Source of the DNA: CAAGNP01 sp045644725
Lineage (GTDB): Bacteria; Bacteroidota; Bacteroidia; Bacteroidales; UBA932
Assembly (NCBI GenBank): GCA_045644725.1
Contig: JAZRHK010000199.1
Location: 1-30,463 of the forward strand
Reading direction: 5' to 3'
DNA length: 30,463 bases
The notes beneath the pieces are model-generated. The model ran no database searches and had not been told where the DNA came from. It was given only the letters and a program-made list of their open reading frames with translations. How positions within the stretch are numbered: position 1 is the first letter of the stretch; every line of letters starts with the position of its first letter. Shown here one piece after another: positions 1 through 10,200 of this stretch. A program made the position numbers and the translations under genes.

Positions 1-32
1 CGCAGTGACGGAGGGGGTAAACTTATCTCCAC

Positions 33-66
33 AAAAAAAGCCCAGCCGAACGGCTGAGCTTTTTTT
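33..66 (-). terminator. Rho-independent terminator of ssrA
   Basis: A GC-rich hairpin (arms CAGCCG and CGGCTG with one mismatch lower in the stem) is flanked by seven A on one side and seven T on the other. On the minus strand it sits directly after the tmRNA 3' end and is followed by a T tract. The inverted repeat continues outward: TCTCCAC before the A run (26-32) mirrors GTGGAGA (67-73), so the far arm is complementary to the tmRNA acceptor end. Confidence 0.85.
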
Positions 67-67
67 G

Positions 68-463
68 TGGAGATGGGCGGGCTCGAACCGCCGTCCAAAC
101 ATAGCACCCAAAGGCTTTCTACACGCTTATTCCTTTAGTGGTTGTCGGGGCAAGGCTGCTAAAGGACAAACTACCTTACCCTTATTCTCTGAGTCTTAGG
201 ATACCTTAGAGAAATCAGTATCCGCATTCCGCTTGGATGATACCCCTGGAGCCGGCCATAGCAGACTTAAAGTCCGGCGGGATACTCGTCGTCGCCGCAG
301 CCTTGGCGGCGAGGATTAAGGTAGTGTGCTTGGCAGACTACGCAGCGAGTGCATAAGATTCGTTGCCATTTATAGGCTTGTAGTCTGAGATTAGCGAGCA
401 AGGCTACGACGCTCGACGTGCTTACCTTCCGATGTCTTATGCTGTCAAATCCAAAACATCCCC
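68..463 (-). ncRNA. ssrA: tmRNA (transfer-messenger RNA)
   Basis: This RNA rescues stalled ribosomes and tags the unfinished protein for proteolysis. The 5' end reads GGGGATGTTTTGGATTTGAC and the 3' end carries a T arm (GGTTCGAGCCCGCC). GGGGAUG pairs with CAUCUCC to make a seven-base-pair acceptor stem. The 3' CCA is not encoded: the discriminator A is followed by CAA. The tag reading frame at 338-367 encodes GNESYALAA and then TAG, with GGC (365-367) as the likely resume codon. The ALAA ending matches known Bacteroidota tags such as GETNYALAA. The exact 3' end and resume codon are inferred from the pairing and from the family pattern. Confidence 0.95.
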
Positions 464-479
464 AGGTTATTTCAGGCTG

Positions 480-487
480 CAAAGATA
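480..487 (-). promoter_or_regulatory. -7 box of the ssrA promoter
   Basis: TATCTTTG on the minus strand fits the Bacteroidota -7 consensus TAnnTTTG. It lies 17 bases upstream of the mature tmRNA 5' end, between ssrA and the stop codon of the upstream HD-domain gene. I see no TTTG at the usual -33 position. Confidence 0.6.
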
Positions 488-494
488 ACAAAAT

Positions 495-2525
495 CTATTT
501 ATTTCTATCAGGATATGCTATCCTTGCATGATACATCTGCATAAGTTGTGCCTTAAACATCTCTTTCACTGTATTTATCTCTTTAATAGAGATCTCTGCC
601 TCTACAAGCTGATCTTCAGCCAATCTGGCAGCGATAATTTTCTCCACAAGTGCAGAGATGCTCTCTTCTGTATACTCCTGAAGCGATCTCGATGCCGCCT
701 CCACTGCATCCGCCATAAGGACCACTACCTGCTCTTTGGTATGTGGATAATTGCCGTGATATGTAAATGCCTCCTTATCTTCCGGATCTCCTCCATTATT
801 GCAATATACATTATAGAAATAGAGCGTCTGGCTCTTGGCGTGATGTGTCCTGATGAACTCAATCACCACCTCCGGAAGATTTGCTTTCTTGGCAAGTTCC
901 ACACCATCATCCACGTGCCTTATTATCTGTTTCGCACTCTCCATTGGGGTAAGCCCCTTATGATAATTGATGCCCGGTGCCTGGTTCTCAACGAAGCACT
1001 GAGGATTCTTTATCTTACCTATATCATGGTATAGAGCCCCCACCCTTGCCAATATATCATTTCCACCTATCTCACGCACAGCTGCAGCTGCCAGATTTGC
1101 CACCTGAAGTGAGTGCTGGAACGATCCTGGAGCCACCTCTGAAAGCTGTTGCAGGAGTTTTGAATTGGTATCAGCAAGCTCCTTGAGGGTAGATATGGAG
1201 ACAAACTTGAATATCTTTTCGAAAAGGAATACTAAAGGATATGCAAATACCACCAAAAAAGAGTTTATAGCCAGATATGCCAGGATTTTGGGATCAAATG
1301 TAGACAATGTCCCATTGGTCAGAAGCCTGAACGCAATGTATATAACTATCAGTCCCAGGAAGATGAAAAGCGCATTGACAAACTGCAGCCACCCTTTTCC
1401 AAAATGCTTGTAGGAAACAAACAGTGCAGTTCCAGCAGCCAGGTTCATAAAGAAAAGCTCCATACCGTCCGACGATATAAGGAAAAGAGGGAGAAGAACC
1501 AGAGCATACATCGGAAACGCAAACGAGTTCTTGAAAAATGCCAGCAGATAGAGCGCAAAAACAGAATAAGGGACCAGATAAAGCAACTGGACATCATGCT
1601 CGCTGATAAAAGTGGTAATGAAGATTACCATAGCAAACAGGAGCAATATGAAAGAGTACCTGTTGAACCCTTTGAAAACCCATATATTGGTAAAGTATAT
1701 AGTGGCAAAGAGCATTGCCAATACCATAGCAAATACGATAAACCTACCCAACACCAATCCTCCCACATGTCCTGTTCTGGATATAGAGATCTCGTACTCA
1801 GCCTTATACGACTCCAGAAGCTGATACACATCCGAAGTTACTATTTCTCCCTCAGACACTATCAGCTCTCCAGTATAGACCATCCCTTTGGTAGGGGAGA
1901 TATAATCTATAGCCTGCAAATGGAGCTGTTCAGTCTTTTTCTGGTCAAAAAGGAGGTTTGGAACAATATACTGGCTGATCCTCACTGCGTCAAATAGGGA
2001 GTCCGTATCCTGGAAAGGGAAGTCCAACGTCATCCTATATTCCAGAAAATCATAAGCATACTTTACATCAAAAACCTCTTTTTCAGGTATCTCTACAGCC
2101 CTCTTGTTCTTCTCCACAATAATCAACCCCTTTTCATTTCCACCATGGGAATAATCTGAAATTATCCCCCTCTTGTACAGATTGGAAAAATTCTCATACA
2201 AAGCAACCAGATATTCTGAATCCACATGTGAACCGGACAGCCTTTCTGACAATGCTTCATGCTGGAGACTCTCTATTTTGGAATCATAGTTGTAATACTT
2301 CACCACATTAAGAGCCTTCTCTCTCCTCTCCTCTATCAGCTCTTCATCCGTCTTGAGAATCGGGAAATCCACAGGAGCTATCAGGGTCTCATACAACCAC
2401 GGTTTACCCACCTGGTAGTGATAGTTGAAACGCCCTGAAATTGGAGTAAACAACACCGTGATCAAAAGGACGACAACGAACGATATATAAATTCTCCTAT
2501 TTTTAAGAAATTTAATTCCTTCCAT
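495..2525 (-). CDS. 7TM-HD membrane phosphohydrolase, PgpH-type c-di-AMP phosphodiesterase
   Basis: This is a membrane protein with a cytoplasmic HD-type phosphodiesterase domain. The order is an N-terminal transmembrane helix (about residues 11-30), an extracytoplasmic 7TMR-HDED-like region to about 250, a block of seven membrane helices (about 255-440), then the HD domain. Metal-binding residues visible are H471 (in FQHSLQ) and H500-D501 (in LYHDIGK), with a later HH pair (THHAK). Known PgpH proteins hydrolyse cyclic di-AMP, and that substrate is inferred here from architecture alone. The frame is open to 2570, but I start at 2525 because the extra 15 residues are unlike the family and the true N-terminus is MEGIKFLKNRR followed by the membrane helix. 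It is divergent from the esterase gene with about 47 bases between starts. The stop lies 31 bases before ssrA. Confidence 0.85.
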   Translation of the reverse strand: MEGIKFLKNRRIYISFVVVLLITVLFTPISGRFNYHYQVGKPWLYETLIAPVDFPILKTDEELIEERREKALNVVKYYNYDSKIESLQHEALSERLSGSHVDSEYLVALYENFSNLYKRGIISDYSHGGNEKGLIIVEKNKRAVEIPEKEVFDVKYAYDFLEYRMTLDFPFQDTDSLFDAVRISQYIVPNLLFDQKKTEQLHLQAIDYISPTKGMVYTGELIVSEGEIVTSDVYQLLESYKAEYEISISRTGHVGGLVLGRFIVFAMVLAMLFATIYFTNIWVFKGFNRYSFILLLFAMVIFITTFISEHDVQLLYLVPYSVFALYLLAFFKNSFAFPMYALVLLPLFLISSDGMELFFMNLAAGTALFVSYKHFGKGWLQFVNALFIFLGLIVIYIAFRLLTNGTLSTFDPKILAYLAINSFLVVFAYPLVFLFEKIFKFVSISTLKELADTNSKLLQQLSEVAPGSFQHSLQVANLAAAAVREIGGNDILARVGALYHDIGKIKNPQCFVENQAPGINYHKGLTPMESAKQIIRHVDDGVELAKKANLPEVVIEFIRTHHAKSQTLYFYNVYCNNGGDPEDKEAFTYHGNYPHTKEQVVVLMADAVEAASRSLQEYTEESISALVEKIIAARLAEDQLVEAEISIKEINTVKEMFKAQLMQMYHARIAYPDRNK

Positions 2526-2572
2526 AATGCCATTTTTACTAATTTTGTAAAGATATATAAAAACGGACAAAA

Positions 2573-3409
2573 ATGAGAAAATCTGTCATTTTATTCACTC
2601 TTTTGGCTGTTCTGACAGCATGCAACACAAAAAATGAAGTAACCAGAATCATAATCCCATCAGACAATCTCCACTGCGATGACACCTGTCTGGTATTCAC
2701 ACCAAACACACCTGCCAAATTCGAAAAGACCCCTACCCTCTTCCTCCTTCACGGATGGTCGGGCTGCTATAAAAACTGGAGCGACAAATACGATCTTCAG
2801 GAGATCAGCGACAGAACAGGCTTCAGAATCATCACCCCTGACGGATTCTACAACAGCTGGTATGTCAACAGCTCCAACCCTGATGGGATGCAATACAGAA
2901 AATTCTGGGATGAAGACCTCTGGCCTCTTATGAAGGAGAAATACGAACTTGATCCTGAGTACACATTTATCACCGGTTTGAGTATGGGTGGCCACGGGGC
3001 AATGAACCTTTACCTTGATCACCCTGAAAACTACAGAAGTGCAGGAAGCATGAGCGGAGTGCTCAATATCAATGCTACAAATCTCATCGACAAATGGGTA
3101 TCACAGGTACTTGGGGAATACACCCCGGAAAATACCAGATACAATGAGGAATCGGCCGTATACCGCCTTGAAAACTATGTAAATACTTATCCTCAGGCTC
3201 TTGAGAAAGTTTTGATCGTAAGCTGCGGATATGAGGATTTCTACGCTGTATGCACCAAGGAGTTTGCAGACAAATGCGAGGAGCTCAAAGTTCCACATGT
3301 AGAGCATTTGAGCAAAGCAACCCACTCATGGAAATATTGGGGATATGCACTTGAAGAGCACATCGCCCACTTCACCAAAATCCTCAACGGCGACAACCTC
3401 GGATTTTAG
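2573..3409 (+). CDS. Lipoprotein esterase of the esterase D / feruloyl-esterase-like alpha/beta-hydrolase family
   Basis: This is a probable surface or periplasmic ester hydrolase. The N-terminus is a lipoprotein signal (hydrophobic stretch, lipobox LTAC, lipidated C17). The alpha/beta-hydrolase core shows an oxyanion motif HGWSG at 60-64, the nucleophile elbow GLSMGG with Ser137, a likely acid Asp222 (GYEDFY) and a likely general base His251 (THSWKYW). All three catalytic positions are present in the right order, so it should be active. The family includes tributyrin, feruloyl and acetyl esterases, and the natural substrate cannot be read from sequence. It is a single gene, closed by a strong terminator 22 bases downstream, and is transcribed away from the HD-domain gene. 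Confidence 0.85.
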   Translation: MRKSVILFTLLAVLTACNTKNEVTRIIIPSDNLHCDDTCLVFTPNTPAKFEKTPTLFLLHGWSGCYKNWSDKYDLQEISDRTGFRIITPDGFYNSWYVNSSNPDGMQYRKFWDEDLWPLMKEKYELDPEYTFITGLSMGGHGAMNLYLDHPENYRSAGSMSGVLNINATNLIDKWVSQVLGEYTPENTRYNEESAVYRLENYVNTYPQALEKVLIVSCGYEDFYAVCTKEFADKCEELKVPHVEHLSKATHSWKYWGYALEEHIAHFTKILNGDNLGF

Positions 3410-3430
3410 AAACGAGACAAATCAACCAAT

Positions 3431-3462
3431 AAAAAAAGTCCTCAAAATTGAGGACTTTTTTT
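3431..3462. terminator. Bidirectional Rho-independent terminator after the esterase gene
   Basis: Arms AGTCCTCAA and TTGAGGACT form a perfect nine-pair stem with A-rich left and T-rich right flanks (seven A, seven T), so it can work in both directions. It follows the esterase stop and would also stop leftward readthrough from gyrB. Confidence 0.85.
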
Positions 3463-3470
3463 ATTGTTCA

Positions 3471-3621
3471 AGCGTAACGCAGAAATCACCCCTTCCCTAT
3501 TAAAGTGCATAAAAAGGTGGGATTTCAAGGCTTGCGAAGTGCTAAAAACCGGAGCATACTGATGTATGTGAGGATTTTGAGCACGAGCGTAACGCAGAAA
3601 TCACCCTTTTTATGTGCTTTA
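3471..3621. repeat. Self-complementary intergenic repeat element
   Basis: A 21-base direct repeat, beginning AGCGTAACGCAGAAATCACC, occurs at 3471-3491 and again at 3586-3606. The second copy and its flank (3598-3621) are near-complementary to 3502-3525 (AAAGTGCATAAAAAGGTG). Inside lies another fold: GTGCTAAAAACC near 3539 against GGATTTTGAGCAC at 3572-3584, with GCATAC/GTATGT at the tip. The right edge touches the gyrB stop codon. It carries no plausible gene, and the short open frames across it are by-products of the fold. It resembles dispersed intergenic palindromic repeats, but I cannot see other copies in this window. Confidence 0.65.
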
Positions 3622-5616
3622 CGCGTCGATATTTGCATATTTGGCATTCGCCTCAATAAACTCCCTTCTTGGCGGAACATCGTCACCCATAAGCATTGAG
3701 AATACTCTATCTGCTTCAGCTGCATTCTCTATGGTAACTTGTCTGAGAAGTCGTCTGTCAGGATCCATAGTAGTATCCTTGAGCTGGTCAGCATTCATCT
3801 CTCCAAGACCTTTGTATCTCTGAACATTAACACTCTTCTCATTTCCTTTTCCGAGTTCTGCAATTGCAGCCTTTCTCTCCTCTTCTGTCCAGCAATAAAT
3901 CTCATCCTTGCCCCTCTTCACACGATATAGAGGTGGTGTGGCGATATAGATATATCCCTTCTGAATAAGCTCCTGCATATATCTGAAGAAGAATGTAAGG
4001 ATTAGTGTAGTAATGTGGCTTCCGTCCACGTCGGCATCGGTCATGATGATGACTTTATGATAACGGAGTTTGGAGATATTAAGGGCCTTGCTATCCTCCT
4101 CTGTACCAATGGTAACACCCAAAGCAGTATAGATGTTACGGATAGACTCACTTTCCCATATTCTGTGCTCCATAGCCTTCTCCACGTTAAGAATCTTACC
4201 CCTTAAAGGGAGAATAGCCTGGAATGTTCTGTCGCGTCCAGTCTTCGCTGTACCTCCCGCAGAGTCACCCTCCACAAGGAACAATTCACATTTTGCAGGA
4301 TCCCTATCAGAGCAGTCAGCCAATTTACCAGGAAGGCCGGCACCTGACATCACTGTCTTCCTTTGTACAAGGTCTCTAGCCTTACGTGCTGCATGACGGG
4401 CAGTAGCTGCAAGGATAACTTTCTCTACAATACTCTTGGCGTCTTTTGGATTTTCCTCAAGATATGTCTCCAATGCACCTTTAGTAGCCTGAGAAACAGC
4501 AGCATCCACTTCGCTGTTACCGAGTTTGGTCTTGGTCTGACCCTCAAACTGTGGTTCAGCTACCTTTACAGAGATTACAGCTGTAAGACCCTCGCGGAAG
4601 TCAGATGCATCAAGATCAAATTTCAGTTTGGCAAGCATACCATTTTTCTCGGCATATGCCTTAAGCGTAGTGGTAAGCCCCCTTTTGAAACCTGTCAGGT
4701 GGGTACCACCTTCTATAGTATTGATATTGTTTACATAAGAGTGTATATTTTCCCTAAAGCCGTTATTGTATTGCATTGCAATCTCAATAGGAATACCACC
4801 TTTATCAGTTTCAAGGTATATAGGAGCTTCTGTAAGTTTCTCATTTGAACCGTCAAGATAGGTAACAAACTCCATCAGACCCTTTTCTGAGTAATACTCC
4901 TCGTATTTCTCTGCTGGAGTCTGCACACCCTCTGCGCCATCTTCAGAAACAGGCTCCATCATATATGAACGGGTATCTCTCAATGTCAGTTTGACACCTT
5001 TGTTCAAGTAGGCCAACTCCCTAAGTCTGGCTGACAGAACAGAATAACTATATTCGGTAGTGGTTGTAAAGATCTCTCCATCGGGTTTGAAGGTAATGAT
5101 GGTACCGGTCTTGTCAGACTCACCTACGACATGAACAGGTGCCATAGGGACACCTCTTGAAAACTCCTGTACAAATATTTTTCCCTCTCTATGAATTTCA
5201 GCTTTCAGATAGGTAGACAGTGCATTCACGCACGATACACCCACACCATGAAGACCACCTGACACTTTATAGCTGTCCTTGCTGAATTTACCACCGGCAT
5301 GAAGAACGGTCAATACCACCTCCAAAGCAGATCTGCCCTCCTTTTCGTGCATACCTGTAGGGATACCACGACCATCATCAGCAACAGTTATTGAGTTATC
5401 GGGATTTATGGTTACATTGATGATTTTACAATAACCTGCAAGGGCCTCATCAATGGAGTTGTCGACTACCTCATAAACAAGGTGGTGCAAACCTCTGGCG
5501 CCAATGTCTCCGATATACATCGATGGGCGCTTTCTTACAGCTTCAAGACCTTCTAAGACTTGGATACTGTCAGCAGAATATTGGTTCTCTGCCGCTCTAT
5601 TTTCATTCTCAATCAT
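3619..5616 (-). CDS. gyrB: DNA gyrase subunit B
   Basis: This is the ATPase subunit of the type II topoisomerase that introduces negative supercoils. The GHKL ATPase domain shows DNSIDEALAGY, DGRGIP (about 81-86), HAGGKF and GGLHGVG (120-126). The TOPRIM domain shows EGDSAGG (449-455) and the metal triad DADVD (527-531), followed by QRYKGLGEMN (599-608) at the breakage-reunion interface. At 665 residues it is the short form, without the roughly 170-residue insertion of E. coli GyrB. The QRYKGLGEMN region and overall length favour GyrB over ParE, although the two are close relatives. It has its own -7 box in the 45-base gap after the barrel gene. Confidence 0.95.
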   Translation of the reverse strand: MIENENRAAENQYSADSIQVLEGLEAVRKRPSMYIGDIGARGLHHLVYEVVDNSIDEALAGYCKIINVTINPDNSITVADDGRGIPTGMHEKEGRSALEVVLTVLHAGGKFSKDSYKVSGGLHGVGVSCVNALSTYLKAEIHREGKIFVQEFSRGVPMAPVHVVGESDKTGTIITFKPDGEIFTTTTEYSYSVLSARLRELAYLNKGVKLTLRDTRSYMMEPVSEDGAEGVQTPAEKYEEYYSEKGLMEFVTYLDGSNEKLTEAPIYLETDKGGIPIEIAMQYNNGFRENIHSYVNNINTIEGGTHLTGFKRGLTTTLKAYAEKNGMLAKLKFDLDASDFREGLTAVISVKVAEPQFEGQTKTKLGNSEVDAAVSQATKGALETYLEENPKDAKSIVEKVILAATARHAARKARDLVQRKTVMSGAGLPGKLADCSDRDPAKCELFLVEGDSAGGTAKTGRDRTFQAILPLRGKILNVEKAMEHRIWESESIRNIYTALGVTIGTEEDSKALNISKLRYHKVIIMTDADVDGSHITTLILTFFFRYMQELIQKGYIYIATPPLYRVKRGKDEIYCWTEEERKAAIAELGKGNEKSVNVQRYKGLGEMNADQLKDTTMDPDRRLLRQVTIENAAEADRVFSMLMGDDVPPRREFIEANAKYANIDA

Positions 5617-5644
5617 CTTCTATTATCTCGTTATTTACAAACAA

Positions 5645-5652
5645 CAAAGATA
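5645..5652 (-). promoter_or_regulatory. -7 box of the gyrB promoter
   Basis: TATCTTTG on the minus strand, 28 bases upstream of the gyrB start and inside the 45-base gap after the barrel gene. It matches TAnnTTTG exactly. No TTTG is seen at -33. Confidence 0.55.
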
Positions 5653-5661
5653 ATAAAAAAA

Positions 5662-7278
5662 TCACAATTTAACTACCACTCCAAGGCCAAAATTTAACCC
5701 TGGCTCCACATAATCCTGAATAAAAAATATCTTATTGTTAAGGAGGTTTTTACCTTGGGCAAAGATTGACAATTTAGAGTTGATTGCATAGGTAAAATTT
5801 GCCCCCAAATCCAAAAATCCCTTATAAGAAACCCCTTTCCCTTTCATTTGACTATAGTAGTTCGCACCAACCTCTGCATATATCCTACCCTTATAGTTGT
5901 ACTTGACTTTACCTTCAAAATTCATCTCTGGAACCATATATATCAGAGCATCGCCGAAATTTCTGTATTCACCCTTCAGCACTACCTCTAGAAAGTCAGT
6001 TTTCAACATCATATCTGCCGATGCCTTCCACTCATTTACCCCCTCTGTTACATACACTCTCTGCAAATCATGAACTCCATAAAAAGAGACAAATTGGGCA
6101 TGATAGACATACCCTCCTTCGATATTGTATCCAAACACATCCTTCACCACACCCGAGAGACCCAATATGGTCCTGACCGGAATATATACATTCTCCACCT
6201 TATCCACATCTATCCATGGATTCATATTAAGCATGTCGTACGCACTGTAGAACTTATTCTCCCCATCCACTTTCAATTTCAGCCACAGGCTGTTTTTTAC
6301 CGCTTCAAAACTAAAATTCACTTTGGGATACAACTTCCCAAAACCACTATCTCCATCTATTTTACTGTACATTACCCCCATAGACAAGCCTGCAGAGAGA
6401 TTTATTCTCGGACGCACAAACATATATTGAGGGACTATCTGCACAATACCATTGGTAAGAATAACCTCAGAGCCATAGTTTTGATTGAAGAGCCTGGTTG
6501 TATAAATACTCTGATTCCAATCTACACCTAAATTGATTCTATGGCTTCCTTTTACTCTTAGGCCCAAATCAAGAGATGCATCCATCTTGTTCTCCTTTGC
6601 AGAATGCTGACTTTCAGTATATACATATCCTAAATTAAGATTGTAGTAGAAAGAGTTCCTGTCTGGATTCAGAGATCTAAGCAACACTTTTCCTCCAGCA
6701 CTTTGTGTATTCTGGGCTCCATGATTATAACTTGAAGATTTATTGAACAAGTGATAATCGTACTTATAGAAACCATCCACCCTCAACTCACCTTTTGACC
6801 AGTTGTATCCATATCCCATTCCACCTTTGGTCCTACTTCTGTTTACCGGTCCACCAACCAAGTCATTATTGCCCCAAAATGAGTCATGGTTTCCGTACAA
6901 CACCAAAGAATTTCCGCTTCCAAGTCTCGGCTGTATGTAGAGATCTGCCATCGGCATCCATGGGTAAGAAACAGCTCCCCTAAAAAATATAAAAGGATAT
7001 CTTACATCTCCCTTTTTCTGAAGGCGGATACCTTCTACTGGCGAAAACTCATACAAATCCTTATAAGGTCTATCAAAAGCAGAATAATCAAATTTCAGGT
7101 TGAATTTAAGCAGCGTGTCAGAATATGATGTCCTGAACTTTGATTTCTGGACATCATCCATTTTACCTTCATACTCCTTGGTAATGGTAACTGTAGATTT
7201 GAAGTTCTCCTGACCTTGCGCCGTATACCTGCCCAAAATGACAAACAGCGCTATCAATAAAATATATGTCTTATTCAT
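5662..7278 (-). CDS. Outer-membrane beta-barrel protein, TonB-receptor-like, plugless
   Basis: A signal peptide (MNKTYILLIALFVILG, cleavage near TAQGQ) is followed by about 515 residues of alternating beta-strand pattern rich in aromatic residues. It ends with NLLNNKIFFIQDYVEPGLNF and a final strand of the type seen at TonB-dependent receptor C-termini. There is no carboxypeptidase-like domain, no plug domain and no obvious TonB box, and at 538 residues it is shorter than a complete receptor, so transport by itself is unlikely. Its start lies inside the end of the TPR gene (eight-base overlap), so the two are almost certainly co-translated and may form one envelope complex. The partner role is inferred from this coupling. 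Specific function is not recognisable. Confidence 0.75.
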   Translation of the reverse strand: MNKTYILLIALFVILGRYTAQGQENFKSTVTITKEYEGKMDDVQKSKFRTSYSDTLLKFNLKFDYSAFDRPYKDLYEFSPVEGIRLQKKGDVRYPFIFFRGAVSYPWMPMADLYIQPRLGSGNSLVLYGNHDSFWGNNDLVGGPVNRSRTKGGMGYGYNWSKGELRVDGFYKYDYHLFNKSSSYNHGAQNTQSAGGKVLLRSLNPDRNSFYYNLNLGYVYTESQHSAKENKMDASLDLGLRVKGSHRINLGVDWNQSIYTTRLFNQNYGSEVILTNGIVQIVPQYMFVRPRINLSAGLSMGVMYSKIDGDSGFGKLYPKVNFSFEAVKNSLWLKLKVDGENKFYSAYDMLNMNPWIDVDKVENVYIPVRTILGLSGVVKDVFGYNIEGGYVYHAQFVSFYGVHDLQRVYVTEGVNEWKASADMMLKTDFLEVVLKGEYRNFGDALIYMVPEMNFEGKVKYNYKGRIYAEVGANYYSQMKGKGVSYKGFLDLGANFTYAINSKLSIFAQGKNLLNNKIFFIQDYVEPGLNFGLGVVVKL

Positions 7279-10200
7279 TTTCCCTTAGTTTAGACAATCT
7301 CATTTCCACTTGTTCTATCACATCATCATGTTCCCGTGATGGTTCGTACCCATCCTTTACACTCTCAAATGTAGCCTTTGCCTGCTCCCATTCATCTCTC
7401 TCTGCAAAAGAATCACCTAGAACGATGAAGCTCTTTGCAAGCCAGTACATGTGCGATGTTCCAGCATCTGAAAATGCATACACCAAATTTTCCACTTTTT
7501 CGAAATCGCCCTCATCGTAAGCATTGAGGACAAGGAGAAATGCACTCTCAGAGCCCTCTTCTGATGTGTAATCCTTTGCCAATTTCTCAAATATCGGAAT
7601 AGCCTGTTCTCTCTCTCCCATGGCCATATATCCCTTTGCCATTTTATATTCAGCCTCCTTCTTCACATCAGCACTCGCAATACCTGATACCAGAACGCCA
7701 TTTGCGGCAGCAATACTCTTAAGGTAGCTTTTTTCTCCATAGTAAGCCCTCATCTTGCCAAGCAATGCCTCAAATTTATTGTTTTCAAACTTCGCAATAC
7801 CCTCTAGACTCTCAAAAGCAGATGCAGCCCTATCAAAATGCTCCAGACTCAGCTCTATCTTACCATAATAGAGTGTGGCAAGCTCAACAAATGCCCCTTC
7901 ACCTGTACCCATAACCTTCAAATAGGCATCAGACGCAAATTCCAGATTACCGCTCTGATTGTAAGATTCTGCCAAATAGAAATAGGCTTGAGGAGTCCTT
8001 ACCCCTTCAGGATACTTCTCAATAAATGACAATAATGATGGAATGGCCTCCTGATATCTATTGGCCAAAAACAACTGCTCAGCAGAATTGAAAAGCATCT
8101 GCTCCTTTTCATCTGCAGTTTTTACAGAAGACATACCTACCCTATCGAGATATGCAAAATATTCCTCCGGTTTGTGCAGCAACTGATATACACTCTCAAT
8201 ACCTGCCAAAGCACTCTGCACATCTCCAGAAAGGGGATATCTCTCTACCAGGGACATGAAATATCCTAGGGCTTGGTCATATTTGGAGAGATTGGAGTGA
8301 ACCATACCCAATTCCAAAAGGGACTTAGTATAGTAGGTACTGTCACTCTTGTCTGACAACAAGGTATTGAAACACCCGACAGCGTCATCATACTCCTCCT
8401 CCTGTACATATGTTCTACCCAACTCATACATTGCCCTGTGATAAAAGCCAGAGTCCTGTTTATCATTGACTATAGTACCCAACATAGATATTTTCTTCTG
8501 TGGCTGAGCTATCAGGCCAAACGACATAGCACCCATAAAAGTGGCATATATGTCACCATTATTGAAAGTTTTCATAGCCACATCTTCGTATATCTCCGAG
8601 GCCCTTTCGTAATCCTTTGACATATAATAGCAGTCTGCCAGCCTTGTCCTCGCCTCCATTGTTTTATCCCTCTTTGAAGGTGGAAGGTTAAGATACTTCT
8701 CAAACCAGCTTCTTGCTACCGGATAATTTCCCATATCAAAGTAACAATATCCCAAATTAAAGAGGGCCATAGGGTATTCATTGCCAACGATGAACGCCTT
8801 GTTCTCCACCAATGGCGAAGTACTGGAAATGGCGCTCTCATAATCATTCAACCTGTATTGTGCCTCACCCAGCCAGAATTTTGACAACATGGACAGAGAA
8901 TTGTTGTAAGCACCATGCTTCAATGATATATTGAAATATTCTATTGCCGATCTGTAGGACCCCATATCCAAAAGCTGCATCGCCCTAAAGAAAGACGCTT
9001 TCTGCAAATTATGCTCCATCTCAGGAGTTAGACTCTTAACCTTGCCAATGGCATCAATAGCCTCCTTGAACTCTTTGTTCTGAAGGTAAGATGTCGCCAT
9101 GTAACTATAAATCTCATCACCCTTTTTGGTAGAAGGATATTTTCTTATATAATCGCCAAATGGTGTTATGTCAGAATTGAGGTCAAAAGCTAACTTTGCA
9201 TACAGGAAGTGGGCCTCCTCGCGTATAGTAGGATCATAGTCCATGGATGCCGCCTTCTTAAAAGCTTCCAATGCACTCAATTTATTCTTGATATTCAAAT
9301 AGCTGTTACCCAGGTAAAGATATCCGTTCTGGGCCAGAGAATCCTCTTCTGTCACCACCTTGGAAAAAGCGTCTATGGCAGCATAGTATGAGTGGAGCGA
9401 ATATGAAACCACACCTGAGTAGTAATTGTCCTTTCTGGAGAGTTTGTCACTCTGGGTTGAGTACATCTCCAGGTATTTCTTGGCTTCCCTTGTCTGATCG
9501 AGCTCAAAATAGGATTGTGATAATATTTTCACACTCTTAAGTTTGAAGTCCCCCTCAAGCTTATCGTACACCTTCTCCCCGTAACTTATGGCCTCCTTGT
9601 ACTCCTTCATCATGAAATATGACTCCGATATATAATATCTGGCCAAACTTGAATACTCATGATTCCCCTCAAGTTCTTTGAACACCTTTATCGCTTCAGG
9701 AAACTCTCTGGCTATATAATGCAAATATCCCAAATAATACGAGGAGGCGCCTGTATATAGATTCCTCCCCAAGGAAACCAACTGGCGGAAACCGGCCTTA
9801 GCCTCATCATTGTTCCCTATCCTCATATTGCAGTATGCCTTATTGAACATGTACTGAAGTCTGTGACTCTTGCTCAAGTATTTGTTATCCACCATCTTGA
9901 CAATGGCTATAGAGCGGGAGTAGTCACCTTTTTCAAAATAATAGACAGACTGATAAAACTTCATTACGGAAAGCTGGGGAGAATTTGGATATCTGCTTCC
10001 GAAATCTGACACAAGTCCATCCAAATCATTCTGACCCAAAAGGATTCCTGACAATACATAATAGGATTCCACCTCCATCATCATATAATCAGAGAGGAGA
10101 CCCTCATATTTTTCCATTATGGAGAGAGCCTCTTCCTGGACTGACACATACATATCATTATCATAAAGCCCTCTTAGCCTCATAATATCCGTCCTCAGTT

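Noticed and set aside
5..491. Open frames on both strands over 1-491 (64 and 74 residues)
   Set aside because: They cross the tmRNA gene and its terminator and have no protein-like composition.
528..1997. Plus-strand open frames of up to 197 residues
   Set aside because: They are antisense to the HD-domain phosphohydrolase, which has clear domain motifs.
3505..3823. Open frames on both strands through the repeat and the gyrB end
   Set aside because: They come from the self-complementary repeat and from the gyrB antisense strand.
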